Both the position numbers and the translations under genes were made by a program. A stretch of 64,000 nucleotides of DNA from Charina bottae (lineage: Eukaryota > Chordata > Lepidosauria > Squamata > Charinaidae): the NCBI GenBank assembly GCA_023362775.1, contig JALMGJ010000026.1, positions 1,777,501 through 1,841,500 on the forward strand, given 5' to 3'. Below the pieces are notes generated by a model. The model was not told the DNA's origin and ran no database searches. It saw nothing but the letters and a program-made list of their open reading frames with translations. Below are positions 10,375 through 21,560 of the stretch, piece by piece. Position 1 is the stretch's first letter. Each line of letters begins with the position of its first letter.

Positions 10375-10460
10375 TCCTTGGCCGTTCAGAAAAACTCAGT
10401 GGGGCTCGACTGGGCCAATAGTTGGGTGGGGCACCACCAGGAGATCCTAGGAACTGAGTT
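10375..10460 (+). mobile_element. Diverged 5S-derived SINE fragment
   Basis: gggctcgactgggccaatag, ttgggtggggcaccaccagg and agatcctagg follow the same order as the copy at 9.99 kb. Confidence 0.5.
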
Positions 10461-11174
10461 AATCTGGGATTAATTGAGTTAATCTATCTTTTACTTGCTG
10501 GAAGTGGCTGAGAAAACACCCCGGCTGGGTTTACAGAACATAGGATGTCCAAACCAAGATGCCTTACGATGGCTTGACATGGTGGCCTGGTAAGTTGTAT
10601 GAACCCGGCCAATAGGGCTGACTTTGGGGAAGCCAACCAGGGGGTGTGTTCATGCAGCTTACAAAAGCAGGCGGCGGCGGCTGCTGCTGCATTTGGGCGT
10701 GGTTAGTGTTTACCTTTTTGTGGCAAGTGTGGCTTTAGTAAAGCTGCTTTTTCCAATGTATTGTGCTGACTCTACAAACAGGTTAATTCTTTTTGTATAT
10801 ATAATTTTATTAAATTTCTTTAGAAAGAAGATAAAAGAACCAATAGAAACCAATATAAAGTAAGAAAAAGTAAAAGTGGGAGATCAAAGGAAGAACGAAA
10901 AGTGCGAAAATGAAGGAAAAAAGAAAATACAAGGAGTCTGCAGATGGGTTAATTCAGTGACCAGCTTAAGTGTTGGGTTAATTCAGTGACCAGCTTAAGT
11001 GTTGTGTGAATCCAGCCTTTGAGTCTGTTTTGCCAGCTGCGTCCTTTGCAGGGAAGAAAAAGTGGATGAAATTTCTGAGTATTAAGAAAGCGAGTCTTCT
11101 CGACTGTTATCCCATTTTCATATACAGTAATTGTCCTTCCAGTTTTTTATTCATCTAGACTGCCACAACAGTAG
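10461..11174. other. Unique and low-complexity sequence
   Basis: No gene seen. Contains a direct 32-bp duplication (about 10946-11005) built on gggttaattcagtgaccagc and an A-rich stretch at 10810-10930. Confidence 0.5.
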
Positions 11175-11482
11175 TACAGGTAGGCTTCGACTTACAACCA
11201 TTCGTTCAGCGACCGTTCAAAGTTACAACGGTGCTGGAAAAAGTGACTTGCAGCCAGTCCTTGCACTTATGACCGTCGCAGCGTCCACCCCGGGGTCACG
11301 TGATCACCATTTGTGATCTTCCCAGCCGGCTTCCAACAAGCAAAGTCAATGGGGGAAGCCGGATTCACTTAATGGCCATGGCAAAAAGGGTGGTAAAATC
11401 AGGCATGACTCACTTAACAACTGCCTCACTTAGCAACGGAAGTTCCTGTCCCAATTGTGGTCGTACATCGAGGATTACCTGT
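11175..11482. mobile_element. Family B element
   Basis: Ends tacaggtaggcttcgactta and tcgaggattacctgt; carries the central gatcaccatttgtgatcttc region. Confidence 0.75.
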
Positions 11483-11834
11483 TCTGTAAAGGGAATAAAA
11501 CACAACGTTCAAATATATATATATCTTTTAGATGTTTTAAAATGGTTGAATTTTAAGTCAACATATTGTGACAACACTGATACTTTCTATTTATGGGGGA
11601 GGTTACTCCTTGTAGCATCTAAATGGTGGCTTCCTTCCCCTGAGCCCAAGCAGCTCCCATCATCCCTGCCAGCTGGCCAGTGGCTATCTTAGCTGTGAGA
11701 TGATGGGAATTGTAGTCAAACACACCTAGGATCAACTGGTTGGAGAAAGTGGGATAAAATATTGGACTAGTTCACATAGCAACAGTCATTTCTCTGCTTC
11801 AGATGAGAAGCCATGTTTGTCTATTGTACCAAAC

Positions 11835-11965
11835 CAGTGTTTCTCAATCTTGGCAGCTTTAAGGTGCGTGGACTTCAACTCCCAGAATTCCCCAGCCAGC
11901 AAGGCTGGCTGGGGAATTCTGGAAGTTGAAGTCCACACATCTTAAAGTTGCCAAGGTTGAACACT
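11835..11965. mobile_element. Family A element, full palindrome
   Basis: Arms meet at ccagccagcaaggctggctgg; the right end has lost part of ttgagaa. Confidence 0.8.
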
Positions 11966-12059
11966 GGCTTCAGCTGTGCTGCGTGGAGTAGAGATGTAAA
12001 GTTCGGTATCATCAGCATACTGAAAATACCATACCCTGAACTGGCAGACCTCACCCAGA

Positions 12060-12164
12060 ATTGTCCTTCCGGACTTGCAAGATTCCGTCAATGTAGCTTT
12101 GCAATAAAGTGGAATTAGCTCATCTGGTTGTGACTCCTATCTGGTTTACCCAGCGCGGCCAACA
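12060..12164 (+). mobile_element. Family D LTR, 3' part
   Basis: cttgcaagattccgtcaatg, gcaataaagt and ctggtttacccagcgcggcc match the end of the complete LTR at 53.88 kb. Confidence 0.65.
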
Positions 12165-12350
12165 ACTTGGAAGTCTGAAAGTGCATCTTTCCCCCATCTC
12201 CTTTACAGCCTGAGAAACCAGGGAGGGTCCCTTCTGAGCCTCTTTCTCCGCCCATTATGCAGCTGCGGGCTCTGCCCTCTCTTACCTGACCATTCCCTTG
12301 GCAGCATCTCTTGGCCCCGCCTCCCGAGGTCTTTCCCACATAGCATCACA
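12165..12350 (-). mobile_element. Family D LTR, 5' part, inverted
   Basis: On the minus strand starts tgtgatgctatgtgggaaag and runs to acttccaagt. It sits head to tail in opposite orientation to the plus-strand piece just before it, so the pair has been rearranged. Confidence 0.65.
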
Positions 12351-13006
12351 GAAGCATTTGGGATTGGATAAGCCACAGCTGGCTGCCTTGAGTCCCACAA
12401 GAGCTTTTTTGGCTGTTGCTGCAAAAATCTGGATGACCCCTAGATGGCTTCCAATAGACACAGGAAACTCCAGCTGCTCACTTCCATCCTGCTGGATTTT
12501 TACAGCCAGCCACAGAACTCCTACCCTTAGGTTGCAAAAACAGACCCAGTTTTTGTGCCCCTTGAAATTCACTCCCACAAATCAGTGGCCCAGTTTCCCA
12601 GCATTTTGCAGCGTGAAATAAAATACAGTATATGGTAAGCTCTAAACTAGACTTCGTTCATTTTTTAAAATCTACCATAATTCCTCAATTGAAAATCTAT
12701 GAAAGATTCAGAAGATCCTGGCCATTACACTCACTACTTGTATGCATAACATGGCTTTACGTCACAGCCTTTTCGTTTCCCAGTCACCAAAGAGTTTCCC
12801 ATCTCTGTATTAAGCCATGGTTCGTTGAATAAGCCCAAATTGTGTGGGTGCTCACGTAAACCAAGGTTTACAAACGACAATCGTTTGTGCATTGCATGAA
12901 GGCAGAGAAAACGCTTGGCCCAAATGAGGTTTTTTGAAGAGAGAATCTGGGACTTACACCTTCGAAACAGGGCTAAAGCTACTCACTTCCATTATGGTGC
13001 AATTCT
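12351..13006. other. No recognised feature
   Basis: Unique-looking sequence; open frames are short and unsupported. Confidence 0.4.
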
Positions 13007-13250
13007 GACCCTATTTATGACCTTTATGTGGTCGTTAAGCGAATCACGCGGTTGTTAAGCGAACCACGCGATTCCCCATTGATTTTGCTTGCCAGAAGCT
13101 GGCCGGGACGGTCGAAAACTGCAATCACATGACCACAGGGACGCTGTGTCAGTCGTAAGTGCAAGGACCGGTCGCAAGTTGGTTTTTTCAGCACCATCGT
13201 AAGTCCAAACTGTCGCTAAACGAATGGTCATTAAGCGAGGACTACCTATA
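13007..13250. mobile_element. Family B element, left end missing
   Basis: Begins inside the interior repeats and closes aagcgaggactaccta. Confidence 0.75.
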
Positions 13251-13707
13251 ACTCATGTGTTGTTATATTGCCCACTGTATCACCCCTGGCATCTGGCACT
13301 TAAAAATCTCACTTGGCTTTCTGACCAAGCGGCTACCGATTTCTTCCTATAAGATCAATGCGAGCCTCCAGTCAGAAGGCCGCCAAGTTCATAGCAAGAG
13401 CTCCGGCTTGGAGAAATCAGTTGTACCCCCTTTTTATTATTAATTGCGTCAGGCTTGGTTTACTGTGTATTCTTGAGTTTTGCATTTATTGGTGTTTTGT
13501 TGGTCTGGGACCATCAATAAGTAAATAACCAAACAAATCCAAAAGTACCCATGGTGTGATGTGGACAGCGGGAACCTTTTTCATTAAAGGAAAGGCTGTC
13601 GCTGATCTTCTGAGCCCATAAAATTGCAGCCTTTGGGAATTACCTCGGCCAGTCCTGTCTCTTCTCTGGGAAGAATTAGGGCTTGATCTTCCTCATGTAA
13701 TTGAGTA

Positions 13708-13790
13708 AAGGAGGAGGAGGAAGGAGTATTAGGTATGCTCCCCGCCTTGAGTTATTTATAAAAACAATAAAAGTGGGATTTAAAAATCTA
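13708..13790 (+). mobile_element. Sauria-type SINE, 3' end
   Basis: ggaggaggaaggagtattag then ccgccttgagttatttataa, the same tail as the copies at 19.9 kb and (reversed) 35.5 kb. Confidence 0.75.
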
Positions 13791-13889
13791 AAAGAAAAAG
13801 TGTTTGGCTTCTGACTTATCTTTGGTCATAGCAGAGGAACATGGAGGAGCTGGTTCAACTTGAGTAGAATTTTTATTATTTTATTTATT

Positions 13890-13955
13890 ATTTTTTCCTT
13901 CGAGTCAGTGTTGACTCCTGGTGATTCCCTGGACTAGTCCCTGCAGTTTTTTCAA
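13890..13955 (+). mobile_element. Bov-B/SINE-like 3' tail fragment
   Basis: gagtcagtgttgactcctgg tgattccctggac resembles the tail shared by Bov-B LINEs and their SINEs. Confidence 0.45.
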
Positions 13956-14150
13956 TAAAAACAGAAGATGCTCTGATTCCAGCTTATTTTCGGCTAGGAT
14001 CACAGATGCATCCATTCAGAATCAATCCAACCAGAATAGGTATCCTGCATGGAGGCTACGCAAACAAAATTCTTGACATCCTTAAGAAGGATGCCCCCCT
14101 CGGCCCCCAATGCCCTGATACGGTTAGAATCAGGCGGCGTCTCCTTAGCG

Positions 14151-14450
14151 CAGAGCTTTCCAAACTCTGTGTCGCGACACAAAAGTGTGTCGCCACACAC
14201 AGCGTGGTGTGTCGCCACACCACCCGGAAGCGGCAGTGTGTGCACGGCCACCGTGCATGCACGTGCCACCGCACGGCTCCCTGCGCCGCCGCATGCCCCC
14301 CACGCTGCCGCCGTGCGCCCCCCGCCGCACGCCCCCCCGCGCAGCTGCACGCCCCCATGCTGCCACTGTGCGCACGCGCCGCCGCATGCCCTCCTGCGTC
14401 GCCGCCACGCCGCCGGCGTGTCGCCAGTGGCGGCACTTTGGAAAGCCCTG
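14151..14450. mobile_element. hAT-like element, family C, with perfect 8-bp duplication
   Basis: cagagctttccaaac at the left and ggaaagccctg at the right, flanked on both sides by ccttagcg. The interior holds tgtgtcgcgacac palindromes and a CpG-rich GCCGC/CCCCC stretch. Confidence 0.88.
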
Positions 14451-14638
14451 CCTTAGCGGCTCGTCTGAGCTACGCTGTCTCAGATTCTCACTAAAGCAGA
14501 CCATCTGGGGATCCGAGACAGCTAACTCACCCTGTTCCCCAGTTCATTTAGGCCTCTGTTAGCCGAACAATTGGCATAGGGCCTCATATGTAATCAATCT
14601 AAGTCATAATATTGATCAGATCACTTTTGCAAAGGCGC

Positions 14639-14666
14639 AATTAAATTAAATTAAATTAAATTAAAT
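14639..14666. repeat. (TTAAA)n microsatellite
   Basis: About five pentamers. Confidence 0.85.
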
Positions 14667-14861
14667 GCCTTTCCATCGCAGGTCCTGCTAGGAAGACGCC
14701 TAGGGAACGCCTCTCATACAAAGACTCTGCCCTCTACTCAGACGTAGAGTTGATGGAGCTCCCACTTGATTGTCTACTGATCTGAGATAAACCTTTATGA
14801 AACCAGGTATAGGTAAATATTCTCCTCTCCAAATCTAGGCCCAGTGTTTACTCTCCTTTTT

Positions 14862-15002
14862 TTTTTATCCGTTCAATCGTGTCCGATTCTCGGAGACTGC
14901 CTGGACGAGTCCCTGCAGTTTCCTTGGCAAGGTTTTTTGGAAGTGGTTTGCCATTGCCGCCTTCCCGGGGCTGAGAGAGAGTGGCTGGCCCAAGGTCACC
15001 TA
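14862..15002 (+). mobile_element. SINE fragment with Bov-B-like and Sauria-type segments
   Basis: caatcgtgtccgattctcgg, then ggaagtggtttgccattgcc and gagagagtggctggcccaag. Confidence 0.55.
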
Positions 15003-15320
15003 GATCCTTAACTTGCTTGCAGGACGGGAGGTTGTGCCAAACTTGGCAATCCCTATGTCCGTATCTCTAAGATACGTCCTTGCGTTGGCCTTTAAAAGCC
15101 GCCTCCTTCCCATGTAATTTAAACTATAGCCTGCGATCTGCATCGTATATATTTTATGTTCTTGTAAATTGTTGTTTGGTCTTGGACTGTAAAGATGATA
15201 AAGCATCATTAAAGAAAACTCTGCATTGACGACAGCTGGGTGTATACTTTATATTAAGCGGTGCAACTTGCTTTTCAAATTGCATGACTGGGTTCATATA
15301 TACAGTGAACTCGAGAGAAG

Positions 15321-15475
15321 TGTAATGGTATGGGGGAAGGGTCAGATAAGAGAGGGCAGAGCCTGCAGCTGCATAATGGTTGGGGTAAGAGACTCAGAAG
15401 GGACCCTCCCTAGTTTCTCAGGCTGTAAAGGAGACGGCGGGAGATTTGTACTTTCAAACTTGCAAGGTTGTTGCC
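15321..15475 (+). mobile_element. Family D LTR, 3'-truncated
   Basis: Starts tgtaatggtatgggggaagg and is cut after cttgcaaggtt, before the poly(A)-signal part. Confidence 0.65.
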
Positions 15476-15489
15476 AGCCTTCCCAGGGC

Positions 15490-15553
15490 TGGCTGGGGAA
15501 TTCTGGGAGTTGAAGTCCGCACATCTTAAAGTCGTCAAGGTTGAGAAACACTG
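15490..15553. mobile_element. Family A, right half
   Basis: ggctggggaattctgggagt to ggttgagaaacactg, immediately after the LTR fragment. Confidence 0.75.
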
Positions 15554-15865
15554 CTCCAGACGAGCTCACAGCCCAACGTGGAGTTGGTAGCACCGGCTAC
15601 ATGTAAAACTTGGGAACGTGTCGGTTGGCTGGGTCCAAACCAGGTGCCTCTAACCAGGTCATGCAAGGACAACTGGCTGAGGTCACTTGATTAGTGTTAA
15701 TCTTAGTGTTAACCTTGGTTAGTTTGTGAATAATATGAGAGAATTCAATCCCAAATTTAAATGTGTGGTACAGACCCAGACTTTCTGTATTGTAATGCCC
15801 TTGGGCCAAGCACCACCAGGGTTTGCCCTCCTCAAACAACATTCATCTGAGCATGGGCAGAGTTG

Positions 15866-16083
15866 TACAGGTAGTCCTCGTTTAGGAACCACAACCTTGG
15901 TCATTAAGTGAAGCGGTCGCTAAGTGAAACCACAACTGTGCTTATGATCTTACTTCAGCTTTCCTTTGCTTTACAGACCTGCGAAGGTCGTAAATGCGAG
16001 GATTGGCCGTAAGGTTGCTTTTTCATCGTCGTAACTGCAAAGGGTCGCTAAACGAGGCAGTCACTAAACGAGGACTACCTGTA
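15866..16083. mobile_element. Family B element, short form
   Basis: Same deletion structure as the copy at 8.48 kb (shares cttatgatc...acttcagctttcctttgct), so both belong to one subfamily. Confidence 0.78.
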
Positions 16084-16261
16084 TTTCTCTCCCTACTGGA
16101 CGATGCAAATTGCTCCCCTGAGTACAAAGGGAAGATTTTTCCTCTCTTAATACCGAACACCGCACCTTTGGATAACATCCGGTTTCTGATGCCGACCTCT
16201 CCCGATTTATTTTGTACTGTTTAATTGTTTTTAACTATTTTAACTGTTTTATGGTTTTTAA

Positions 16262-16330
16262 TGATTGTCAGCCGCCCAGAGTTGAGATGGGCAGCTATAG
16301 TAAGTAAGTAAATAAATAAATAAATAAAAT
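16262..16330 (+). mobile_element. LINE-type 3' tail
   Basis: cagccgcccagagttgagat gggcagctata then (TAAA)n. Confidence 0.6.
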
Positions 16331-17725
16331 TCTTCTTCCCCCCCACCCCCAATAAACATTCTTCCACTCTGCTAAGGTGATTCATCTTCCCATACTCCAA
16401 GTGGCCTCCAAAGTGTACCGATGTAAAAATAAACTCTTTTTTTCCCCGATGCTCGGGATCATATTAATAGCTGAGCTGCAAACACATGGCTTGTTCCTCT
16501 GTGTGCGTTGGGGGAGGCGTTCAGGTGCAGAAGAGATCTTGGATCTTGGATTCTCTTTCTCTCTGCTCCATCTGTGAAGCGTCTCAGCAACCCATCACCC
16601 TGGGATACCCATGTGCCCAGCTGGGAGGTTGCCATGGCAACCGTGCGCATGGAAGGGGCGCCGAAGATGGAGGAGGAGGAGGAGGAGTGGACGTGGAGGA
16701 AAGGAAAGGGTGAAGGAATTAACAGTTTAGCGATGGGGCAGATCTCCCACCTGCCAGTATGTCCCCCGGATGGTACCAAAGGTGAAAAAAGGACTCGATA
16801 GAGTTATTCCCCCTCCAGAAATGCTGGCTTCGGTTCCCTGTTTGTGGCATGGAGCATGGGGGGGGGGGGGGGGCAAGCTAGTCTCGGGGCGAGGCTGGCC
16901 AGCCGTCGCTCTTCCCACCTGGCCCCTCTGGCAGGTTTGTCGGGAGAACAGAAGCCGAAGAGCAGGGGGCGCCCCACGTACTGCATGCACGGGTCCCCCC
17001 GGGCTTCTTCAAAGCCACGTTGGGTGGCTCTTTCTGATTCTCACGCGAGGCCGATGCGCAGAAGATGGCTGGTCTGGAGGAGGCCTGGCTCGGGGGCTCC
17101 GTTGCTCCTTTGTGTCTCTGGCCGTCTCGGCTCACGTACCATCGCCCAACGCGGCCTCAAATAGGCCGAGAGTGCCCCCGATGGGAAGCGGCATGGATCC
17201 AGACCGAAAACATGGTTGGCAAGGCACGGTGCCCGCGTTTACTCAGCAAACAAGCCACATACTGTATGTAGGAACTTGTAAGGAAGAGGCACCTCAGAAC
17301 AAACACTCAAATGGAACATTTTTTCATTTTATTTTTACGTATTCCGTACCAGAACTGAACTCGTGGTTCCTCTGCCCACGAACCATCTCCCAGTTCTTTC
17401 CCCCGCCGATGCCCTCACTTTCAGCAGCCTGATCTGGTTGGAGCGGGGGGGGGGGTTGTGTTAAATTCTTGGGCACTGCAACCCTCCCTTGCCAACCTGG
17501 CAGGACTCGCTGCACTGCCCCTTCCTGCATCACTTGCGCTCCTTTGTACCAAAATAGTGTGATGTAAAAATAGCCTTGTGAAGGGAAAGCAGGCATCCAA
17601 TCCCAGGCTGTGGCTTGCCATTAATATATTGCAGACCGAGGGCCTTTCCTTCCTCATTCAAATAATCAGAGGGCCCCCCTCGTCTTTTGGGGGATCCACC
17701 GCTTCATTATCGCTTTGCTTTGCAT
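16331..17725. other. GC-rich non-repetitive patch of unknown role
   Basis: Higher GC and CpG than its surroundings between about 16.6 and 17.3 kb and free of the common repeats. Contains a perfect RFX X-box palindrome, a 15-base G run (about 16859) and open frames of up to 220 codons on both strands, none with a recognisable domain. It may be a distal regulatory element or an unrecognised promoter. Confidence 0.45.
16628..16641. promoter_or_regulatory. Perfect RFX X-box palindrome
   Basis: gttgccatggcaac is the symmetrical consensus bound by RFX-family factors. Seen exactly, once, in the GC-rich patch. Confidence 0.6.
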
Positions 17726-18124
17726 TACAGGTAGTCCTCGCTTAACCATTTGTTTAGTGATGGTTCAGACTTACGACGGTGCTGAGAAAACCGACTTATG
17801 ACCGGTCCTCACACTTATGACCGCCACAGTGTCTCCGCAGTCACGTGATCACGATTTTTGCACTTGGCAGCCGGTTCACATTTATGACCGTTGCAGCATC
17901 CCGTGGTCACGGGATTGCCATTTTCGACCTTCCAGCAAGCAAAATCAATGGGGAACCACGTGATTCGTTTAACGACCATGTGGTTTGCTTAACGCCCACG
18001 GTGATTCGCTTAACAACCACTGCAAAAAAGGTGGTAAAATCAGGTCAGATTCGCTTAATGACCGCTTTGCTTAGCAGCTGAAATACCGGTCCCAATTGTG
18101 GCCGTTAAGCAAGGACTACCTGTA
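17726..18124. mobile_element. Family B element, full length
   Basis: ttacaggtagtcctcgctta at the left and caaggactacctgta at the right, about 400 bp. Confidence 0.82.
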
Positions 18125-18601
18125 TCAGGAGGACGAATGGGCCCTGAGAGAGTAGAATGGCACAGGTTTATAATCTTGCAGGGATTATAATCTCAAATAT
18201 GCAAACTTCACTCTGAAACGCTACCAAGTTTGGACATGAGCACCACAAGCGGTTTTTCCTCGGTTTCTGGGGAGGCTAGAGATCTCCTGAAAGCTGAAAC
18301 AAACCCTGCTTTAGCACTAATTTAAAAAAGAAACCCTCGAAGCAATGAAAATGCAAGACACGCATTGAATACATAAAATAATAGACGTGAGGCAGACACC
18401 CGCATTCTTTGGTTGAGTTTGAATGAGACACTGAACTTGATGGTTGAATCGACTCATTTACTGGGTTCACACGAAACCAACCAACTGGGCTGGATTGGTA
18501 CCACGTGCTAAGCCACAAGAGAGCAAACCCAGGTTAAAACTATTCAGGGTTAGCACGTTGCCGCTGCCTTGCAAACGGGTCCTGCGGACTGTGGTCTAAT
18601 G

Positions 18602-18945
18602 CCGTGTTCCTTAAAGTGTGGTCTCAGGGGTCCTCGAAATCAAAGTTATTTGCCAGGTATTGGAGACATTTGCAAAACGCTCTTTTCATTCTTTGTTTTT
18701 ATTTGTTAAAAATACAGGTTTTTTTAATGAAAAATAGTTTGTTTATGTACCTTATCTAATGGGTTTGATGCTGTTGGTTTTACATGATTCAATAAATAAA
18801 TATTCTATGAATGCATCCATTTTAATTTTTAATACAGTAAATACTGATCAGTATAATAACCTGTACAAATAAAAGCTCTTTTCGGGTCCGCCATAATTTT
18901 TAAAAGCGGGAACCGGTCCTGAGAGCAAAAATGTAAAAAACACTG
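18602..18945. mobile_element. hAT-like non-autonomous element, another family
   Basis: ccgtgttccttaaagtgtgg on the left and aatgtaaaaaacactg on the right; flanked by gtctaatg and gtcgaatg, a 7/8 duplication. AT-rich middle, no coding capacity. Confidence 0.72.
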
Positions 18946-18982
18946 GTCGAATGCACCCATCAGGAGCAAAACCAGATGCTGT

Positions 18983-19095
18983 TTATTTACCGCCCAGAGT
19001 CCCCTCTAACCGCCCAGAGTCCCCTCTGTGGGGGGAGATGGGCGGTGATATAAGTATGATAAATAAATAAATTATTATTTAAATAAATAAATAAA
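18983..19095 (+). mobile_element. LINE-type 3' tail with AAAT repeats
   Basis: ccgcccagagtcccctctaa is present twice in tandem before gggagatgggcggtgatata and (AAAT)n. Confidence 0.6.
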
Positions 19096-19322
19096 TATCT
19101 GCTTCTAATCTACCCAGCCAAACTCTGGGAGGATAACAAAGTTACTAACAAAACATTTTAAAACAGAAAAACAATAGAACAACCACTAATCAATTGACAT
19201 TTATAAATAGCACAGGAAAATTACAAAGCAGGAAAAAGCTACTTTCTCAGTACAGTACAGGTGCTTAGAATTAAACTCAAGATAAAATTAATACTTCCTG
19301 AAGCTGCCCTTGGTTAATTGTA

Positions 19323-19457
19323 CAGTGTTTCTCAACCTCAGCAACTTTAAGACGCGTGGACTTCAACTCCCAGAATTCTCCAGCCAGCCATTCTGGCTGG
19401 AGAATTCTGGGAGTTGAAGTCCATGCGTCTTAAAGTTGCCAAGGTGGAGAAACAGTG
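19323..19457. mobile_element. Family A element, full palindrome
   Basis: Centre ccagccattctggctgg; arms use gcgtggacttcaactccc. Confidence 0.82.
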
Positions 19458-19483
19458 CCCTAAAATGTCATAATTGGCCTATT

Positions 19484-19990
19484 CCTTAAGGCAGGGGTCT
19501 CTGAGTTCTAGTCCCACCTTAGGCGTGAAAGCCGGCTGGGTGACCCTGGGCCAGTCCCTGTCTCTCAGCCCTAGGAAGGAGCCAATGGCAAACCAGGAGA
19601 CTGAGAGTTCTAGTCCCGCCTTAGGCGTGAAAGCCAGCTGGCTGACCTTGGGCCAGTCCCTCTCTCTCAGGCCTAGGAAGGAGCCAATGGCAAACCAGGA
19701 GACAGAGTTCTAGTCCCGCCTTAGGCATGAAAGTTGGCTGGGTGACCTTGGGCCAGTCACTCTCTCAGCTCTAGGAAGGAGCCAATGGCAAACCAGGAGA
19801 CTGAGAGTTCTAGTCCCGCCTTAGGCAGGAAAGCCGGCTGGGTGACTTTCAGCCAGTCCCTGTCTCAGCCGAACTCACCTCACCGAGTGGTTGTTGTGGG
19901 GAAAATAGGAGGAAGAAGGAGTATTAGGTATGTTCGCCGCCTTGAGTTATTTATAAAAAAATAATAAAGGCTGGATAAAAATAAAAAAAA
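19484..19990 (+). mobile_element. Sauria-type SINE with about four tandem copies of its ~105-bp body
   Basis: Repeats gagttctagtcccgccttag, aaagccggctgggtgac and ggaaggagccaatggcaaac four times, then a single normal tail (gttatttataaaaaaataat). Confidence 0.8.
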
Positions 19991-20140
19991 CAGCGTTCCG
20001 CGCGCGTCATGCCGGCCACATGACCGCGGAAGCGTCTTCGGACAACGCTGGCTCTTCAGCTAACAAATGGAGATGAGCACCGGCCCCTAGAGTCGGACAC
20101 GACTGCACAAATGTGCGGGGGGAACCTTTACCTTTTTAAA
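19991..20140 (+). mobile_element. tRNA-type SINE, 3' part
   Basis: cagcgttccgcgcgcgtcat to gagtcggacacgactgcac and acctttaccttttt, the same family as 36.66 and 59.91 kb, joined directly to the SINE before it. Confidence 0.72.
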
Positions 20141-20322
20141 AAATAAAATAAATAAATAAATATGTGAACATCAAAGAGGTCATTTTCCCGGCCGAACCAG
20201 GGAGTGACAACTTAGGATCAGCCAAGGGCGGGAAGGAAAGAAGGATTCTGCTGAACTAGTTATCCGCACTTTTTTTTAAAAATTCACCCGGTTATTTATT
20301 TGCTTAGCTTTACAACCAAGGT

Positions 20323-20390
20323 CAGTGTTTCTCAACCTTGGCGACTTGAAGATGGGTGGACTTCAACTCCCAGAATTCCCCAGCCAGCCA
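20323..20390. mobile_element. Family A, left half
   Basis: gtgtttctcaaccttggcga to cagaattccccagccagcca. Confidence 0.75.
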
Positions 20391-20679
20391 TGCACACTGA
20401 CCTGGTTATTCCTTGGGTTCAAAGTGGCTTTCTTTTTATGACACCCATGGTCTTCCAGTCCCAATATGATTTCTGGTGATTTTATTTCCTACTGCAGCTT
20501 TCATGTTGGCTGGAGAGAGGAAGTGCTGGAAGGATTTAGGGATTTAGGGGAAAAAGAACAGCCACAGAGGAACACCTTCCCGGAAGCCGGCTTGACCCCT
20601 GCAGGGGTTGAGCGCTGTCTTCTCTGGGGAGGCTTCCAACTTCCCCGTTTGGGGGAGCTTTCCCGGGAGTCCCCAAGTC

Positions 20680-21560
20680 TTGATTTTCTGTCCAGGCTCG
20701 GCAGGTGCGGGGAAGGCTGGTCCGTACAGCCTGGGGGCCACCCTGAGCGCAGGGGGGGGGGGGGAGGAAGACCCCGAGGTCTGTCCCCAAGCCCGGCCAG
20801 CCGAGGGCGCGAAGCCGCGTCCCCTCCCCGCAATCTGCCGGGATCTGTCTGCGCCGAGCCGTCCCAGCGCCTTGGCCCACGGGGAGGGCCGGCCGGGGCG
20901 CCCGGGCGAGGGAGGCAGACCCGCTCCGCCGAGGCGCGGGCAGCGGGTCCCGGCGCGGGAGGGAGCCACGTGTCTGGTGCGCAAAGGAGGCGGCCGGCTG
21001 GAGGCGGCGGAGGCGGCGCTCCGGCCGCCCAGCCCGGCTCGGCTCAGTTCGCCTCCCGGAGCCGAGGAGCAGGCAGCCCGGCCGAGCGGAGGCCAAGGCA
21101 GGTACGGGGCGGGTGGAAGGGCGGCCGGGCCGGTGCAGGCGCGCCTGGGCAGGAAACTCTGGCCGGCTCGGGAGGGCTTGTGGGCATTGCTCTGCACGGG
21201 AAAGGGGGTCGCTCGGACGCCCCCGCGCCCGGCTCCCGGCGGCTCCTCGGGCTGCGCTCCCAGCCGGGGCGCAAAGTTGGCGCTGGGCGGAATCGGGCAT
21301 CCGAGGGGGGGGGGCAGCTGTGGGTTTGGTGACACCCGGCGAGGAAGGATGCTGTTGCAGCGCGCTCAGGTCTGGCAGCCCCCCGTGCGGTCTTCTGCGC
21401 TTTCAGAGGCCCCCAGCCCTTAGATGGGGGGGGGGGGGGGAAATGGGGAGCCCCCCGCCCTGCAGTCCAGGACTCGGGATGAATCCTGCCGGCTCTCACC
21501 GCGGATCGCCGCCCTTCCCGACCCGCGGTCCTTGCTTCCTCCGAGACGCCCCCCGTCTGG
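20680..21560 (+). promoter_or_regulatory. ANKRD34A: CpG island and promoter of ANKRD34A with non-coding exon 1
   Basis: Strongly GC- and CpG-rich block about 5.5 kb before the ANKRD34A coding exon. A consensus donor (aaggcag/gtacgg) has its GT at 21102-21103, and an acceptor ends at 26560 just before the coding exon, so a non-coding exon ending at 21101 is the simplest model. Long open frames here in several phases reflect the lack of AT-rich stop codons. Confidence 0.65.

Noticed and set aside
16770..17432. 220-codon frame in the GC-rich patch
   Set aside because: No domain, poly-Gly from a G run, and several overlapping frames on both strands; kept only as an unexplained region.
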